This document shows, one piece after another, positions 1-6,082 of a stretch of DNA of 14,874 nucleotides. Below the pieces are notes generated by a model. The model had not been told where the DNA came from. It saw only the letters and a list, made by a program, of their open reading frames with translations, and made no database searches. The stretch is taken from positions 1 to 14,874 of the forward strand of contig CAKUJB010000036.1 of NCBI GenBank assembly GCA_934661165.1. Reading direction: 5' to 3'. The number at the start of each line of letters is the position of its first letter. The stretch's first letter is position 1. Origin of the DNA: an uncultured Microbacteriaceae bacterium (GTDB lineage: Bacteria > Actinomycetota > Actinomycetes > Actinomycetales > Microbacteriaceae). Position numbers and translations under genes: made by a program.

Positions 1-308
1 CCCCACTGCGGGATGCCGTACAGATAGTTGACTGTGCCGTCGATCGGGTCGACGACCCAGGTGATGCCCGAGTCGCCGTCGGCGGCGACGGACTCCTCGC
101 CGTGGAAGCCGTCGCTGGGCCGCTCCGCGGCGAGGCGCCCGCGAATGAGCGCCTCGACCTCCTGGTCGGCCGCGGTGACGATGTCGACCGCGGTCGACTT
201 CGTCGCGGCGATCTCGACGCCCGCACGACGACGCCGCAGCGCGAGCGCACCCGCCTCCCGACCGAGGTCGAGCGCGAGGGCGAGCAGCGAGCTGGGGGCG
301 TTCTCCAC
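1..308 (-). CDS. Inositol monophosphatase family protein (3' part cut by window edge)
   Basis: This is the N-terminal ~102 residues of a Mg-dependent sugar-phosphate phosphatase of the inositol monophosphatase/FIG superfamily; the rest lies beyond the left edge. Reading the minus strand I see a KSTAVDIVTAAD segment, a GEE motif (metal-binding Glu) and then WVVDPIDGTVNY, the family signature whose two Asp residues bind metal. The start is the GTG at 306-308: an in-frame TAG lies four codons upstream and there is no other start between. That TAG begins a TAGGCT box six bases before the GTG, which fits a leaderless transcript. The gene follows a membrane-protein gene on the same strand with a 22-base gap. 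The exact substrate (inositol phosphate, histidinol phosphate or another) cannot be told from this half. Confidence 0.9.
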   Translation of the reverse strand, partial: MENAPSSLLALALDLGREAGALALRRRRAGVEIAATKSTAVDIVTAADQEVEALIRGRLAAERPSDGFHGEESVAADGDSGITWVVDPIDGTVNYLYGIPQW

Positions 309-314
309 CCGGCC

Positions 315-320
315 AGCCTA
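315..320 (-). promoter_or_regulatory. -10 box TAGGCT for the inositol monophosphatase gene
   Basis: TAGGCT on the minus strand ends six bases before the GTG start, matching the TAnnnT pattern of leaderless actinobacterial genes. No clear -35 hexamer is visible. Confidence 0.5.
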
Positions 321-330
321 AGCCGCGGGG

Positions 331-819
331 TCAGGCGCGCCTGGCCGCCTGCTTCGCGAGGATCCACTCGACGAGGAGCCACACCCAGCCGAGCACCCAC
401 GCCGCGCCGGCGATGAACGACAGCGCGCTCGACACGTCGCCCGCGGCGACATCCGACTCCAGGCCGAACCACACCATGAACGTCGAGCCCCAGCCCTGGT
501 CACCGCCATCGACGACGAAGAATGCGGTGAACAGCGCGCCGAGGCTCGTCACCCAGGCCGCCGCGACCGCGCGCGCCCGATTCGGCGCCGTGCGGATGTA
601 CCCGTCCCGGCGGAGGAACCCGCGGATCGCGAGCACGAGCTGCAGCACGTAGCCGATGAGCATGAGCGGGATGGGAGCGAGGTACATGACGAGCATGACC
701 ATGAGCCAGCCGAAGGAGGCGACCTTGACCCCGGCGGCGATGAGCGGCACGACGATGAGGACGATGCCGGCGAGGGCGACGGCGACCTGGCCGGCGCGCG
801 GGGACGAAGCGGTGCTCAT
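331..819 (-). CDS. Hypothetical four-helix membrane protein, 162 aa
   Basis: I do not recognise a named family. The protein has a short polar N-terminus, then about four hydrophobic segments (roughly residues 9-31, 37-66, 86-104 and 130-153), so it is very likely an integral membrane protein. An arginine-rich stretch (around residues 67-84, with RRDGYIRT) lies between the second and third helices. The C-terminus is short and basic (AKQAARRA). The ATG at 817-819 is preceded, six bases upstream, by GAGACT, a partial match to the leaderless -10 pattern. It is divergent from the SRPBCC gene (80 bases between starts) and 22 bases upstream of the inositol monophosphatase gene, which could share its transcript. 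No catalytic motif is visible and function is unknown. Confidence 0.75.
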   Translation of the reverse strand: MSTASSPRAGQVAVALAGIVLIVVPLIAAGVKVASFGWLMVMLVMYLAPIPLMLIGYVLQLVLAIRGFLRRDGYIRTAPNRARAVAAAWVTSLGALFTAFFVVDGGDQGWGSTFMVWFGLESDVAAGDVSSALSFIAGAAWVLGWVWLLVEWILAKQAARRA

Positions 820-825
820 GCCGCG

Positions 826-893
826 AGTCTCCCACAGCGGTGCGCGCGGGCGCGGGATTCCGGCTTCGCGTGCGCCTGCGGCGCGAGTAGCGT
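826..893. promoter_or_regulatory. Divergent promoter region between the membrane-protein gene and the SRPBCC gene
   Basis: On the plus strand TAGCGT (888-893) ends six bases before the ATG at 900. On the minus strand GAGACT (831-826) ends six bases before the ATG at 819. Both spacings suit leaderless transcripts. The minus-strand box lacks the first T of TAnnnT and is the weaker call. No convincing -35 boxes. Confidence 0.45.
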
Positions 894-899
894 GACGGG

Positions 900-1408
900 A
901 TGCCCTGGTCCGCGCGACACCTCACGCAGTCGATCGCCCGCCCGGCCGCCGAGGTGGCCGCCTTCGCCGGCGACCCGGCGAACCTGCCGCGGTGGGCCGC
1001 GGGGCTGAGCTCAGGGATCCGGCAGGAGGGCGGCCGCTGGGTGACCGACTCGCCGATGGGCGTCGTCGAGGTCGCATTCACCGGTCCGATCGAGCACGGG
1101 ATCCTCGACCATGATGTGCGCCTGCCCGACGGGACGGTCGTCAGCAATCCGCTGCGCGTGCTGCGCAACGGCGACGGCAGCGAAGTCGTCTTCACGCTGT
1201 ACCGACTCCCCGGCGTGAGCGCGGCCGAGTTCGAGCGCGACGCCGCGATGGTGCGCGAGGACCTCGCCCGGCTCCGCGCAATCCTCGAGGGCGACGCGCC
1301 GGCCGCGGCGCCTACGTGTCCTTCGCGGTCCCCGCGTCCCCTGAGCTCGAGCCACTCATCACGAGCGCCGCTGCCCGAGCCGCGGAGCTGTGGGCGTCAG
1401 GGGGTTGA
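900..1408 (+). CDS. SRPBCC (START/Bet v1-like) family protein, probable frameshift near 1300
   Basis: Residues 1-133 look like a complete SRPBCC ligand-binding domain: it opens with a strand-helix (RHLTQSIARPAAEVAAFAGD), has an NLPRW motif, and closes with a long amphipathic helix (FERDAAMVREDLARLRAILEG). The pocket ligand is unknown. The ATG at 900 follows TAGCGT by six bases. In the raw sequence this frame has no stop and runs into the downstream VOC gene, ending at 1853. The stretch after residue ~135 in that frame is Ser/Pro/Arg-rich with rarer codons. From about 1307 the frame two bases on looks coding instead and stops with TGA at 1406-1408. I therefore end the gene at 1408 and infer a one-base indel (real or sequencing) around 1295-1307 in a GC run. 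The alternative is a true 317-aa SRPBCC-VOC fusion, which I think less likely. Confidence 0.6.
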
Positions 1409-1433
1409 CGCCGCGGCGGTGACAGACGAGCGT
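1405..1433 (+). promoter_or_regulatory. Promoter for the VOC gene: TTGACG, 17 bases, GAGCGT
   Basis: A -35-like TTGACG (1405-1410) and a -10-like GAGCGT (1428-1433) are separated by exactly 17 bases, and the -10 ends six bases before the ATG at 1440. The -35 overlaps the TGA at 1406-1408 that ends the shifted upstream frame. This supports an independent start of the VOC gene. Confidence 0.5.
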
Positions 1434-1439
1434 GACGGC

Positions 1440-1853
1440 ATGCACATCTTCGTCAACCTCCCGATCGCGGATGTCGACCGCTCGAAGGCCTTCTTCACGG
1501 CGCTCGGCTGGCGCATCAACGACAGCTTCACCGACGAGAACGCCGCCTGCGTCGTCATCGACGAGGACAAGTTCCTCATGGTGCTTCGCCGCGAGTTCTA
1601 CGCGACCTTCCTCGACGGCAAGGCTGTCGGGGACCCGGCGACCACCTCGCTCGCGCTCGTGTCCTTCGACCTGCCCTCGCGGGAGGCGGTCGACGCCTTC
1701 GTCGATCGGGCCGCCGCGGCGGGCGCGAAGGTCGGCAAGACCCAGGACCTCGGCTTCATGTACCAGCGGCAGTTCGACGACCCGGACGGCAACCACTTCG
1801 AGCCGTTCTGGATGGACCCCGCCGCGGCCGAGAGCGGCCCGCCCGACGCGTGA
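1440..1853 (+). CDS. VOC-family (glyoxalase/bleomycin-resistance fold) protein, 137 aa
   Basis: A single vicinal-oxygen-chelate domain: it opens MHIFVNLPIADVDRSKAFF (first beta strand and helix) and ends with the typical DPDGNHFEPFW motif, where the Glu is the usual metal ligand. Length matches stand-alone VOC proteins of the lactoylglutathione-lyase-like group; the substrate is not predictable. The ATG at 1440 begins exactly at the first strand of the fold, and a -35/-10 pair with leaderless spacing lies directly in front, so I prefer this start although the frame stays open back to 900. It is convergent with the SRAP gene, with five bases between the stops. Alternative: the C-terminal half of a fusion with the SRPBCC domain. 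Confidence 0.8.
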   Translation: MHIFVNLPIADVDRSKAFFTALGWRINDSFTDENAACVVIDEDKFLMVLRREFYATFLDGKAVGDPATTSLALVSFDLPSREAVDAFVDRAAAAGAKVGKTQDLGFMYQRQFDDPDGNHFEPFWMDPAAAESGPPDA

Positions 1854-1858
1854 CGGGC

Positions 1859-2482
1859 TCAGACCGGCTCGACGACGAGCTCGTCGCTCAGCGCCTGCGA
1901 CGCCGCGACCGCGGCATCGACGAGGCCCTGATCCGCGGGCGTCGCGGGATCGAGCCAGGTCTGCTGGAAGGCGGCGGGCACGAGCAGCGGCATGCGGTCG
2001 TGGATGCCGGCGCCCGGCGCCGCGGGGCTGCGCGTCACCATGGCGAATGAGGTGGCCGGCACCGTCGACGGGCCGGTCGGCGCCGCGATCCCGGCGATCA
2101 TCAGGAGCGACACCTCGGGATGCCGGAAGCGGAAGCGGCCGCGCACGCCGGGCTGATTCGCCCGCTCGAAGTAGTGCGTCGCCGGGATGAGGATGCGCCG
2201 CTGTCGGAACGGCCCGCGCCACAGCGGCGAGTCGACGAGCTTCTCGCTGCGGGCGTTGAACGCCGTCACCTTCGCCGGCGCGCCCCGCACCCACAGCCAC
2301 CACCAGGCATCCTCGACGCCGTCGGCGGCGATGATCGGGCTGAGCGGGACCCCCTCCTTGCGGGTGGTCCCGAAGCTGCCGGGCATGCGCGCCACGAGCC
2401 ACTCGATGAGCTCGTCGGTCGCGAGACGCTCGTCGAGTCCGCTGCGGTCGTCGACGAGCTCGAGACCGTAGGAGGCGCACAT
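1859..2482 (-). CDS. SOS response-associated peptidase (SRAP; YedK/HMCES family)
   Basis: SRAP proteins form a thiazolidine cross-link between their N-terminal Cys and abasic sites in single-stranded DNA, shielding the lesion. Here Met1 is followed by Cys2, the catalytic residue exposed after Met removal. Asn76 (TAFNARSEK), Glu106 (HYFERA) and His161 (GIHDRMP) match the conserved Asn, Glu and His of YedK almost position for position. Length is 207 aa, close to the family's ~220. The frame is open upstream to 2605, but Cys2 chemistry requires the ATG at 2480-2482, and TAGACT sits seven bases before that start. The Cys-Ala-Ser-Tyr-Gly-Leu opening and the THYFER segment differ from the E. coli form and look like the actinobacterial branch. 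I see no LexA box in front of it. Confidence 0.92.
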   Translation of the reverse strand: MCASYGLELVDDRSGLDERLATDELIEWLVARMPGSFGTTRKEGVPLSPIIAADGVEDAWWWLWVRGAPAKVTAFNARSEKLVDSPLWRGPFRQRRILIPATHYFERANQPGVRGRFRFRHPEVSLLMIAGIAAPTGPSTVPATSFAMVTRSPAAPGAGIHDRMPLLVPAAFQQTWLDPATPADQGLVDAAVAASQALSDELVVEPV

Positions 2483-2489
2483 GGCGGGC

Positions 2490-2495
2490 AGTCTA
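2490..2495 (-). promoter_or_regulatory. -10 box TAGACT for the SRAP gene
   Basis: TAGACT on the minus strand ends seven bases before the ATG at 2482. This supports the Met-Cys start over longer alternatives. Confidence 0.5.
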
Positions 2496-2633
2496 GGGGC
2501 CGCCACCCGCGATCGCGCATGGGCCGCCTCCGTTCGGTCGCGCCGGCATGCACCCCGCGCTCGGGCGCGACCCGAGCGCATACCAGGGCGGCCCGACCGG
2601 CGCAATCCCCTGCGCGCGGCGATCGGCCGTGCC

Positions 2634-2639
2634 TACCGT
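2634..2639 (+). promoter_or_regulatory. -10 box TACCGT for the small membrane protein/lipid kinase operon
   Basis: TACCGT ends seven bases before the first of two adjacent ATG codons (2647 and 2650), favouring 2647 as a leaderless start. Confidence 0.45.
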
Positions 2640-2646
2640 GACCGCC

Positions 2647-2865
2647 ATGATGCGAATCGCGGTGATCCTGGCGACCGTCTCGGCGACGCTCGCCATGGCC
2701 GGGCTCTGGCTCCTCGGACTCGGCTGGATGGCGCTGCTGCTCGCGGCCTTCACGGTCGCGGTCCTCGTCGCGGTGGTCCGTGCCCCGCGCGACCCCGACC
2801 CGGGCGTCGTGCGCCTCAGCGGCCGGATGCCCCTCCCGGAGTCGCACGTCCGGCACGAGTCGTGA
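2647..2865 (+). CDS. Small membrane protein, 72 aa, coupled to a lipid kinase
   Basis: Residues ~4-22 and ~25-42 are two hydrophobic helices joined by a Gly-rich turn (LLGLGWM). A charged 30-residue tail (RAPRDPDPGVVR...) follows, probably cytoplasmic. I do not recognise a family. The start at 2647 is chosen because a TACCGT box lies seven bases upstream and the ORF reading back to 2548 has no hydrophobic or coding character. Its TGA stop overlaps the GTG start of the downstream lipid kinase (GTGA), so translation is probably coupled. The pairing suggests a membrane partner or anchor for the kinase, but this is inference from position only. Confidence 0.6.
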   Translation: MMRIAVILATVSATLAMAGLWLLGLGWMALLLAAFTVAVLVAVVRAPRDPDPGVVRLSGRMPLPESHVRHES

Positions 2866-3767
2866 TCGCCGCGGTCTGGAACCCGGCGAAGACCGAGCGG
2901 GACGAGCTCGAGGCCGCCCTGCGCGCGGCCGACCACGAGGGGCCCGTCGACTGGCGCGCCACCTCGGAGTCCGACCCCGGGCAGCAGGCGACGGCCGAGG
3001 CGCTCCGGGGCGAGCCCGACCTGCTCCTCGTCGCCGGCGGGGACGGCACCGTGCGCGCCGCCATCGAGGTCCTCGCGGGGACGTCGGTGCCGCTCGGCAT
3101 CGTGCCGCGCGGCACCGGCAACCTGCTCGCGCGCAACCTCGGCATCCCGCTCGATGCCGCTGGCGCGTGCCGCATCGCGCTCGGCGACGGCGCGCGTCGC
3201 ATCGACGTCGGGTGGGCCGAGGTCCAGGGCCGGCGCCACGCATTCGCCGTCATCGCAGGCTTCGGCATCGACTCGCGCATGATCGTCGAGACGGACGACG
3301 ACCTGAAGTCGAGCGCGGGGTGGCTCGCCTACCTCGCAGCCCTCGGTCGCTCGCTGTCCTCCGCCGACGTCGTCGGTGTCGCGCTCGCGGTCGACGGCGA
3401 GCCGGCGACATCCATCGAGGCGCACACGGTCCTGGTCGGCAACTGCGGGACCGTCCAGGGCGGGCTGACGCTCCTGCCGGACGCGGTCCCCGACGACGGC
3501 CTCCTCGACCTCATGGCACTGAGCGCCGAGACGGTGCCCGGCTGGCTCGAGACGCTGAAGACCGCCGTCTGGGACAACGGCGTGCTGCGATGGCTCCAGG
3601 ACGACCGGGACGCCGTGGCGGGCGCGAACACGTCGCACCTTCGCGGGAGCCGCTTCGCGCTGACGATGGACAAGCCCGTCACCTTCGAGGTCGACGGGGA
3701 CGAGCTCGGCGACCTCAGCGCCGTGACCTTCGAGATCCAGCCCGTCGTCGTGACGGTCCGCGTCTGA
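2862..3767 (+). CDS. Diacylglycerol/lipid kinase family protein (DAGK catalytic domain)
   Basis: A 301-aa ATP-dependent lipid kinase of the DgkB/YegS/sphingosine-kinase superfamily, which phosphorylates diacylglycerol or related lipids at the membrane. Visible motifs: a start strand VIAAVWNP, the nucleotide-binding GGDGT at residues 59-63, and GTGNLLARNL at 84-93. A C-terminal half with the usual VDGE-type strand (FEVDGDEL) follows. Length is typical for the family (~300). The start is the GTG at 2862, which overlaps the TGA of the preceding small membrane protein by four bases; starting there places the first beta strand at the N-terminus, as in homologues. The substrate cannot be fixed from sequence; phosphatidic-acid recycling is the usual role. 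It is convergent with tRNA-Tyr. Confidence 0.9.
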   Translation: MIAAVWNPAKTERDELEAALRAADHEGPVDWRATSESDPGQQATAEALRGEPDLLLVAGGDGTVRAAIEVLAGTSVPLGIVPRGTGNLLARNLGIPLDAAGACRIALGDGARRIDVGWAEVQGRRHAFAVIAGFGIDSRMIVETDDDLKSSAGWLAYLAALGRSLSSADVVGVALAVDGEPATSIEAHTVLVGNCGTVQGGLTLLPDAVPDDGLLDLMALSAETVPGWLETLKTAVWDNGVLRWLQDDRDAVAGANTSHLRGSRFALTMDKPVTFEVDGDELGDLSAVTFEIQPVVVTVRV

Positions 3768-3787
3768 GCACCGCGCTGGGTGGGGGC

Positions 3788-3800
3788 GGCCCAGGGGGCC
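3788..3800. terminator. Possible hairpin between the lipid kinase gene and tRNA-Tyr
   Basis: GGCCC, a three-base loop, then GGGCC forms a short GC hairpin in the 35-base gap between two convergent genes. There is no T-tract, so it is a weak terminator candidate on either strand. Confidence 0.25.
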
Positions 3801-3802
3801 CA

Positions 3803-3887
3803 TGGTGGCAGGTGAGGGATTCGAACCCCCGAAGGCTGAGCCGTCTGATTTACAGTCAGATCCCTTTGGCCGCTAGGGTAACCTGCC
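3803..3887 (-). tRNA. tRNA-Tyr (anticodon GTA), CCA encoded
   Basis: On the minus strand the acceptor arms GGCAGGT and ACCTGCC pair over seven bases. The anticodon arm is TCTGA, loop CTGTAAA, TCAGA, giving anticodon GTA. The T arm contains TTCGAAT with a GGGGG/CCCTC stem (one G-U pair). The variable region is long (about 13 bases, CGGCTCAGCCTTC), as expected for the class II bacterial tRNA-Tyr. The 3' CCA is encoded at 3803-3805. Confidence 0.95.
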
Positions 3888-3937
3888 CTTTGCGCCACCG
3901 GCCGCCTGTGATCAGCCGCCCGGTCGCGCGAAGAACT

Positions 3938-3943
3938 ATCGTA
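3938..3943 (-). promoter_or_regulatory. Possible -10 box TACGAT upstream of tRNA-Tyr
   Basis: TACGAT on the minus strand lies about 50 bases before the mature tRNA 5' end, in the least GC-rich part of the gap. A perfect 12-base palindrome (3946-3957) sits directly upstream of it. No clear -35. Weak call. Confidence 0.3.
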
Positions 3944-4025
3944 CAGGGTCGCGACCCCGCGCATGCACCGGCCATCGCCCCGTCCGGGCGGTCCGCCGCC
4001 TCGTGCCGAGCGCCCACCCGATCAC

Positions 4026-4031
4026 TAGGCT
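4026..4031 (+). promoter_or_regulatory. -10 box TAGGCT for yajQ
   Basis: TAGGCT ends seven bases before the ATG at 4039, consistent with a leaderless yajQ transcript. It supports 4039 over the upstream in-frame ATG at 4003. Confidence 0.5.
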
Positions 4032-4038
4032 GGGCCGC

Positions 4039-4530
4039 ATGGCTGACAGCACCTTTGACATCGTGAGCAAGGTCGACCCGATGGAGGCGAAGAACGCCGT
4101 CGACCAGGCGCAGAAGGAGATCGCGCAGCGGTACGACTTCAAGGGCGTGGGGGCCGAGGTCGACTGGTCCGGCACGGAGAAGCTGCTCATCAAGGCGAGC
4201 ACGGAGGAGCGCGCGAAGGCCGTCCTCGACGTCGTCGAGTCGAAGTTCATCAAGCGGGGCATCGCCCTGCAGGCCCTCGACCGCGGCGAGCCGTACGCGA
4301 GCGGCAAGGAGCATCGCATCGACGTGGGGCTGAAGAACGGGATCCCGAGCGACAAGGCGAAGGAGATCTCGAAGCTCATCCGCGAGGAGGGTCCGAAGTC
4401 CGTGAAGGCGCAGATCCAGGGGGACGAGCTGCGCGTGTCGAGCAAGTCGCGCGACGACCTCCAGGCGACGATGGCACTGCTCAAGTCGAAGGATCTCGAC
4501 GTGGCGCTCCAGTTCATCAACTTCCGCTAG
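4039..4530 (+). CDS. yajQ: YajQ family cyclic-di-GMP/nucleotide-binding protein
   Basis: A 163-aa YajQ-family protein, the same length as the E. coli member. It opens with the typical ADSTFDIVSKVDPMEAKNAV and contains IAQRYDFKG and the conserved end DVALQFINFR. Family members bind nucleotides, and some bind cyclic di-GMP and act as transcriptional effectors; no such role is shown in this organism. The start at 4039 is chosen because family members begin at Met-Ala-Asp-Ser and the -10 box lies in front; the frame is open to 4003. The stop is 39 bases before the cardiolipin synthase start on the same strand, so the two are probably co-transcribed. Confidence 0.93.
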   Translation: MADSTFDIVSKVDPMEAKNAVDQAQKEIAQRYDFKGVGAEVDWSGTEKLLIKASTEERAKAVLDVVESKFIKRGIALQALDRGEPYASGKEHRIDVGLKNGIPSDKAKEISKLIREEGPKSVKAQIQGDELRVSSKSRDDLQATMALLKSKDLDVALQFINFR

Positions 4531-4556
4531 CCGCTCCGGCCGCGCGACGCACCGGC

Positions 4557-4563
4557 GAGGGAG
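4557..4563 (+). promoter_or_regulatory. Ribosome binding site GAGGGAG of the cardiolipin synthase gene
   Basis: A purine-rich GAGGGAG lies six bases before the ATG at 4570. It is one of the few clear Shine-Dalgarno sites here and marks this gene as internal to a transcript. Confidence 0.6.
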
Positions 4564-4569
4564 CCGCAC

Positions 4570-6060
4570 ATGGAGGACAGCCTCGGGGACGGGATCGTCG
4601 TGACGTTCGAGTGGTCGCCGTGGTTCACCGCGACGCTGCTCGTCATCGACATCGCGCTGCGCGTCATCGCGCTCATCGTCATCCCGCGCAATCGGCGCCC
4701 GCAGACGAGCATGGCCTGGCTGCTCGCGATCATGATCGCGCCGTGGTTCGGCTGGCTCGTCTTCATCCTCTTCGGCTCGCGACGGGTCGGCCGGCAGCGC
4801 CGGGCGCGGCAGCGCGAGGTGAACGAGTTCATCGCCCAGGCGATGCCGCTCGAGCACGATCACGCGCAGCAGCAGGACTGGCCGGACTGGCTCCGACAGG
4901 TCGCGCGGCTCAACCGCACGCTCGGGGCGATGCCGCTCGTCGGCGGCAACACGTTCGAGTACCTGCCGCACTACGAGGAGTCGATCGACTCCATGGCGGA
5001 GGCCGTCCGACGGGCGGAGCGGACCGTCCACGTCGAGTTCTACATCCTCACGCTCGACGACACGACCCGGGGCTTCTTCGACGCGATGGCCGAGGCGGTG
5101 CGGCGCGGCGTCACCGTGCGCCTGCTGCTCGACCACGTCGCCAACCTCCGGCAGCCCGGCTACCGGCGCACGCTGCGGTTCCTCCGAGAGCATGGCATCG
5201 AGTGGCATCGCATGCTGCCGCTGTCGCTCTGGCCGTGGCGGTGGCTGCGTCCCGACCTCCGCAACCACCGGAAGCTGCTCGTCGTCGACGGCGAGATCGC
5301 GTACACGGGGTCGCAGAACATGGTCGCCTCCTCGTACAACAAGAAGGGCAACATCAAGCGCGGCCTGCACTGGAAGGACCTCATGGTCCGCTTCGAGGGG
5401 CCGATCGCACAGGGCATCGACGTCCTGTTCATCACCGACTGGTACTCGGAGACCGGCGAGGTGCTGCTCCACGAGGTGACGAACCCGCCGCCGATCGAGG
5501 GCCCCCGCACCGTCGAGGCGCAGGTCGTCCCGAGTGGCCCGGGCTTCTCCGGGGAGAACAACCTCCGGCTCTTCAACTCGCTCCTCTACGAGGCGAAGGA
5601 GCGGGTCATCATTACCTCGCCGTACTTCGTCCCCGACGACTCGATGCTCTACGCGATCACGACCGCCGCGCAGTCGGGGCTCGATGTGCAGCTCTTCGTC
5701 TCGGAGATCGGCGACCAGGCGATGGTCTTCCACGCCCAGCGCTCGTACTACGAGTACCTCCTCAAGGCGGGCGTGCGGATCTGGCTCTACCAGGCGCCGA
5801 CGATCCTCCACGGCAAGCACTTCACGATCGACGACGACGTCGCGGTCGTCGGCTCGTCGAACATGGACATGCGCTCGTTCTCGCTCAACTACGAGATCTC
5901 GGTCCTCGTGCACTCGCGGGAGTTCGTGCGCGAGCTGCGCGAGATCGAGCAGAGCTACCGGGAGGCGTCGCGGGAGCTGACGCTCGAGGAGTGGATGCGC
6001 CGCCCGCCCGGCACGCAGGTGCTCGACAACATCATGCGGCTCACCGCGGGGCTGCAGTAG
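4570..6060 (+). CDS. cls: Cardiolipin synthase (phospholipase D superfamily)
   Basis: A 496-aa bacterial-type cardiolipin synthase, which condenses phosphatidylglycerol molecules at the cytoplasmic membrane. Two N-terminal hydrophobic helices (about residues 18-38 and 47-69, the PLDc_N region) are followed by a basic stretch (RRVGRQRRARQR). Then come two phospholipase D domains: the first HxKxxxxD is HRKLLVVD at 233-240, followed by GSQN; the second is HGKHFTID at 414-421, followed by GSSNMD. Both catalytic motifs are intact and the length is typical of Cls. The ATG at 4570 has a good Shine-Dalgarno site. The gene probably shares a transcript with yajQ, and is convergent with fprA (22-base gap). 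A lipid kinase nearby and a PLDc_N-only protein at 13113-13481 are further membrane-lipid-type genes. Confidence 0.93.
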   Translation: MEDSLGDGIVVTFEWSPWFTATLLVIDIALRVIALIVIPRNRRPQTSMAWLLAIMIAPWFGWLVFILFGSRRVGRQRRARQREVNEFIAQAMPLEHDHAQQQDWPDWLRQVARLNRTLGAMPLVGGNTFEYLPHYEESIDSMAEAVRRAERTVHVEFYILTLDDTTRGFFDAMAEAVRRGVTVRLLLDHVANLRQPGYRRTLRFLREHGIEWHRMLPLSLWPWRWLRPDLRNHRKLLVVDGEIAYTGSQNMVASSYNKKGNIKRGLHWKDLMVRFEGPIAQGIDVLFITDWYSETGEVLLHEVTNPPPIEGPRTVEAQVVPSGPGFSGENNLRLFNSLLYEAKERVIITSPYFVPDDSMLYAITTAAQSGLDVQLFVSEIGDQAMVFHAQRSYYEYLLKAGVRIWLYQAPTILHGKHFTIDDDVAVVGSSNMDMRSFSLNYEISVLVHSREFVRELREIEQSYREASRELTLEEWMRRPPGTQVLDNIMRLTAGLQ

Positions 6061-6082
6061 TCGCGTCCCGCGGCGGACCTGC

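Noticed and set aside
2483..2605. A longer start for the SRAP gene
   Set aside because: The family needs Cys as residue 2 after the initiating Met, and the -10 box fits the start at 2482. The extension is Arg-rich and not coding-like.
331..2605. A phage, mobile element or defence island in the left part
   Set aside because: No integrase, transposase, terminal repeats or composition shift is visible. The SRAP gene is a common housekeeping gene.
2481..2861. An N-terminal extension of the lipid kinase in the same frame
   Set aside because: It overlaps the small membrane protein, is Arg-rich and has no fold features. The kinase's first strand begins at the GTG at 2862.
4003..4038. An earlier ATG for yajQ
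   Set aside because: YajQ proteins begin at Met-Ala-Asp-Ser, and the TAGGCT box lies inside the proposed extension.
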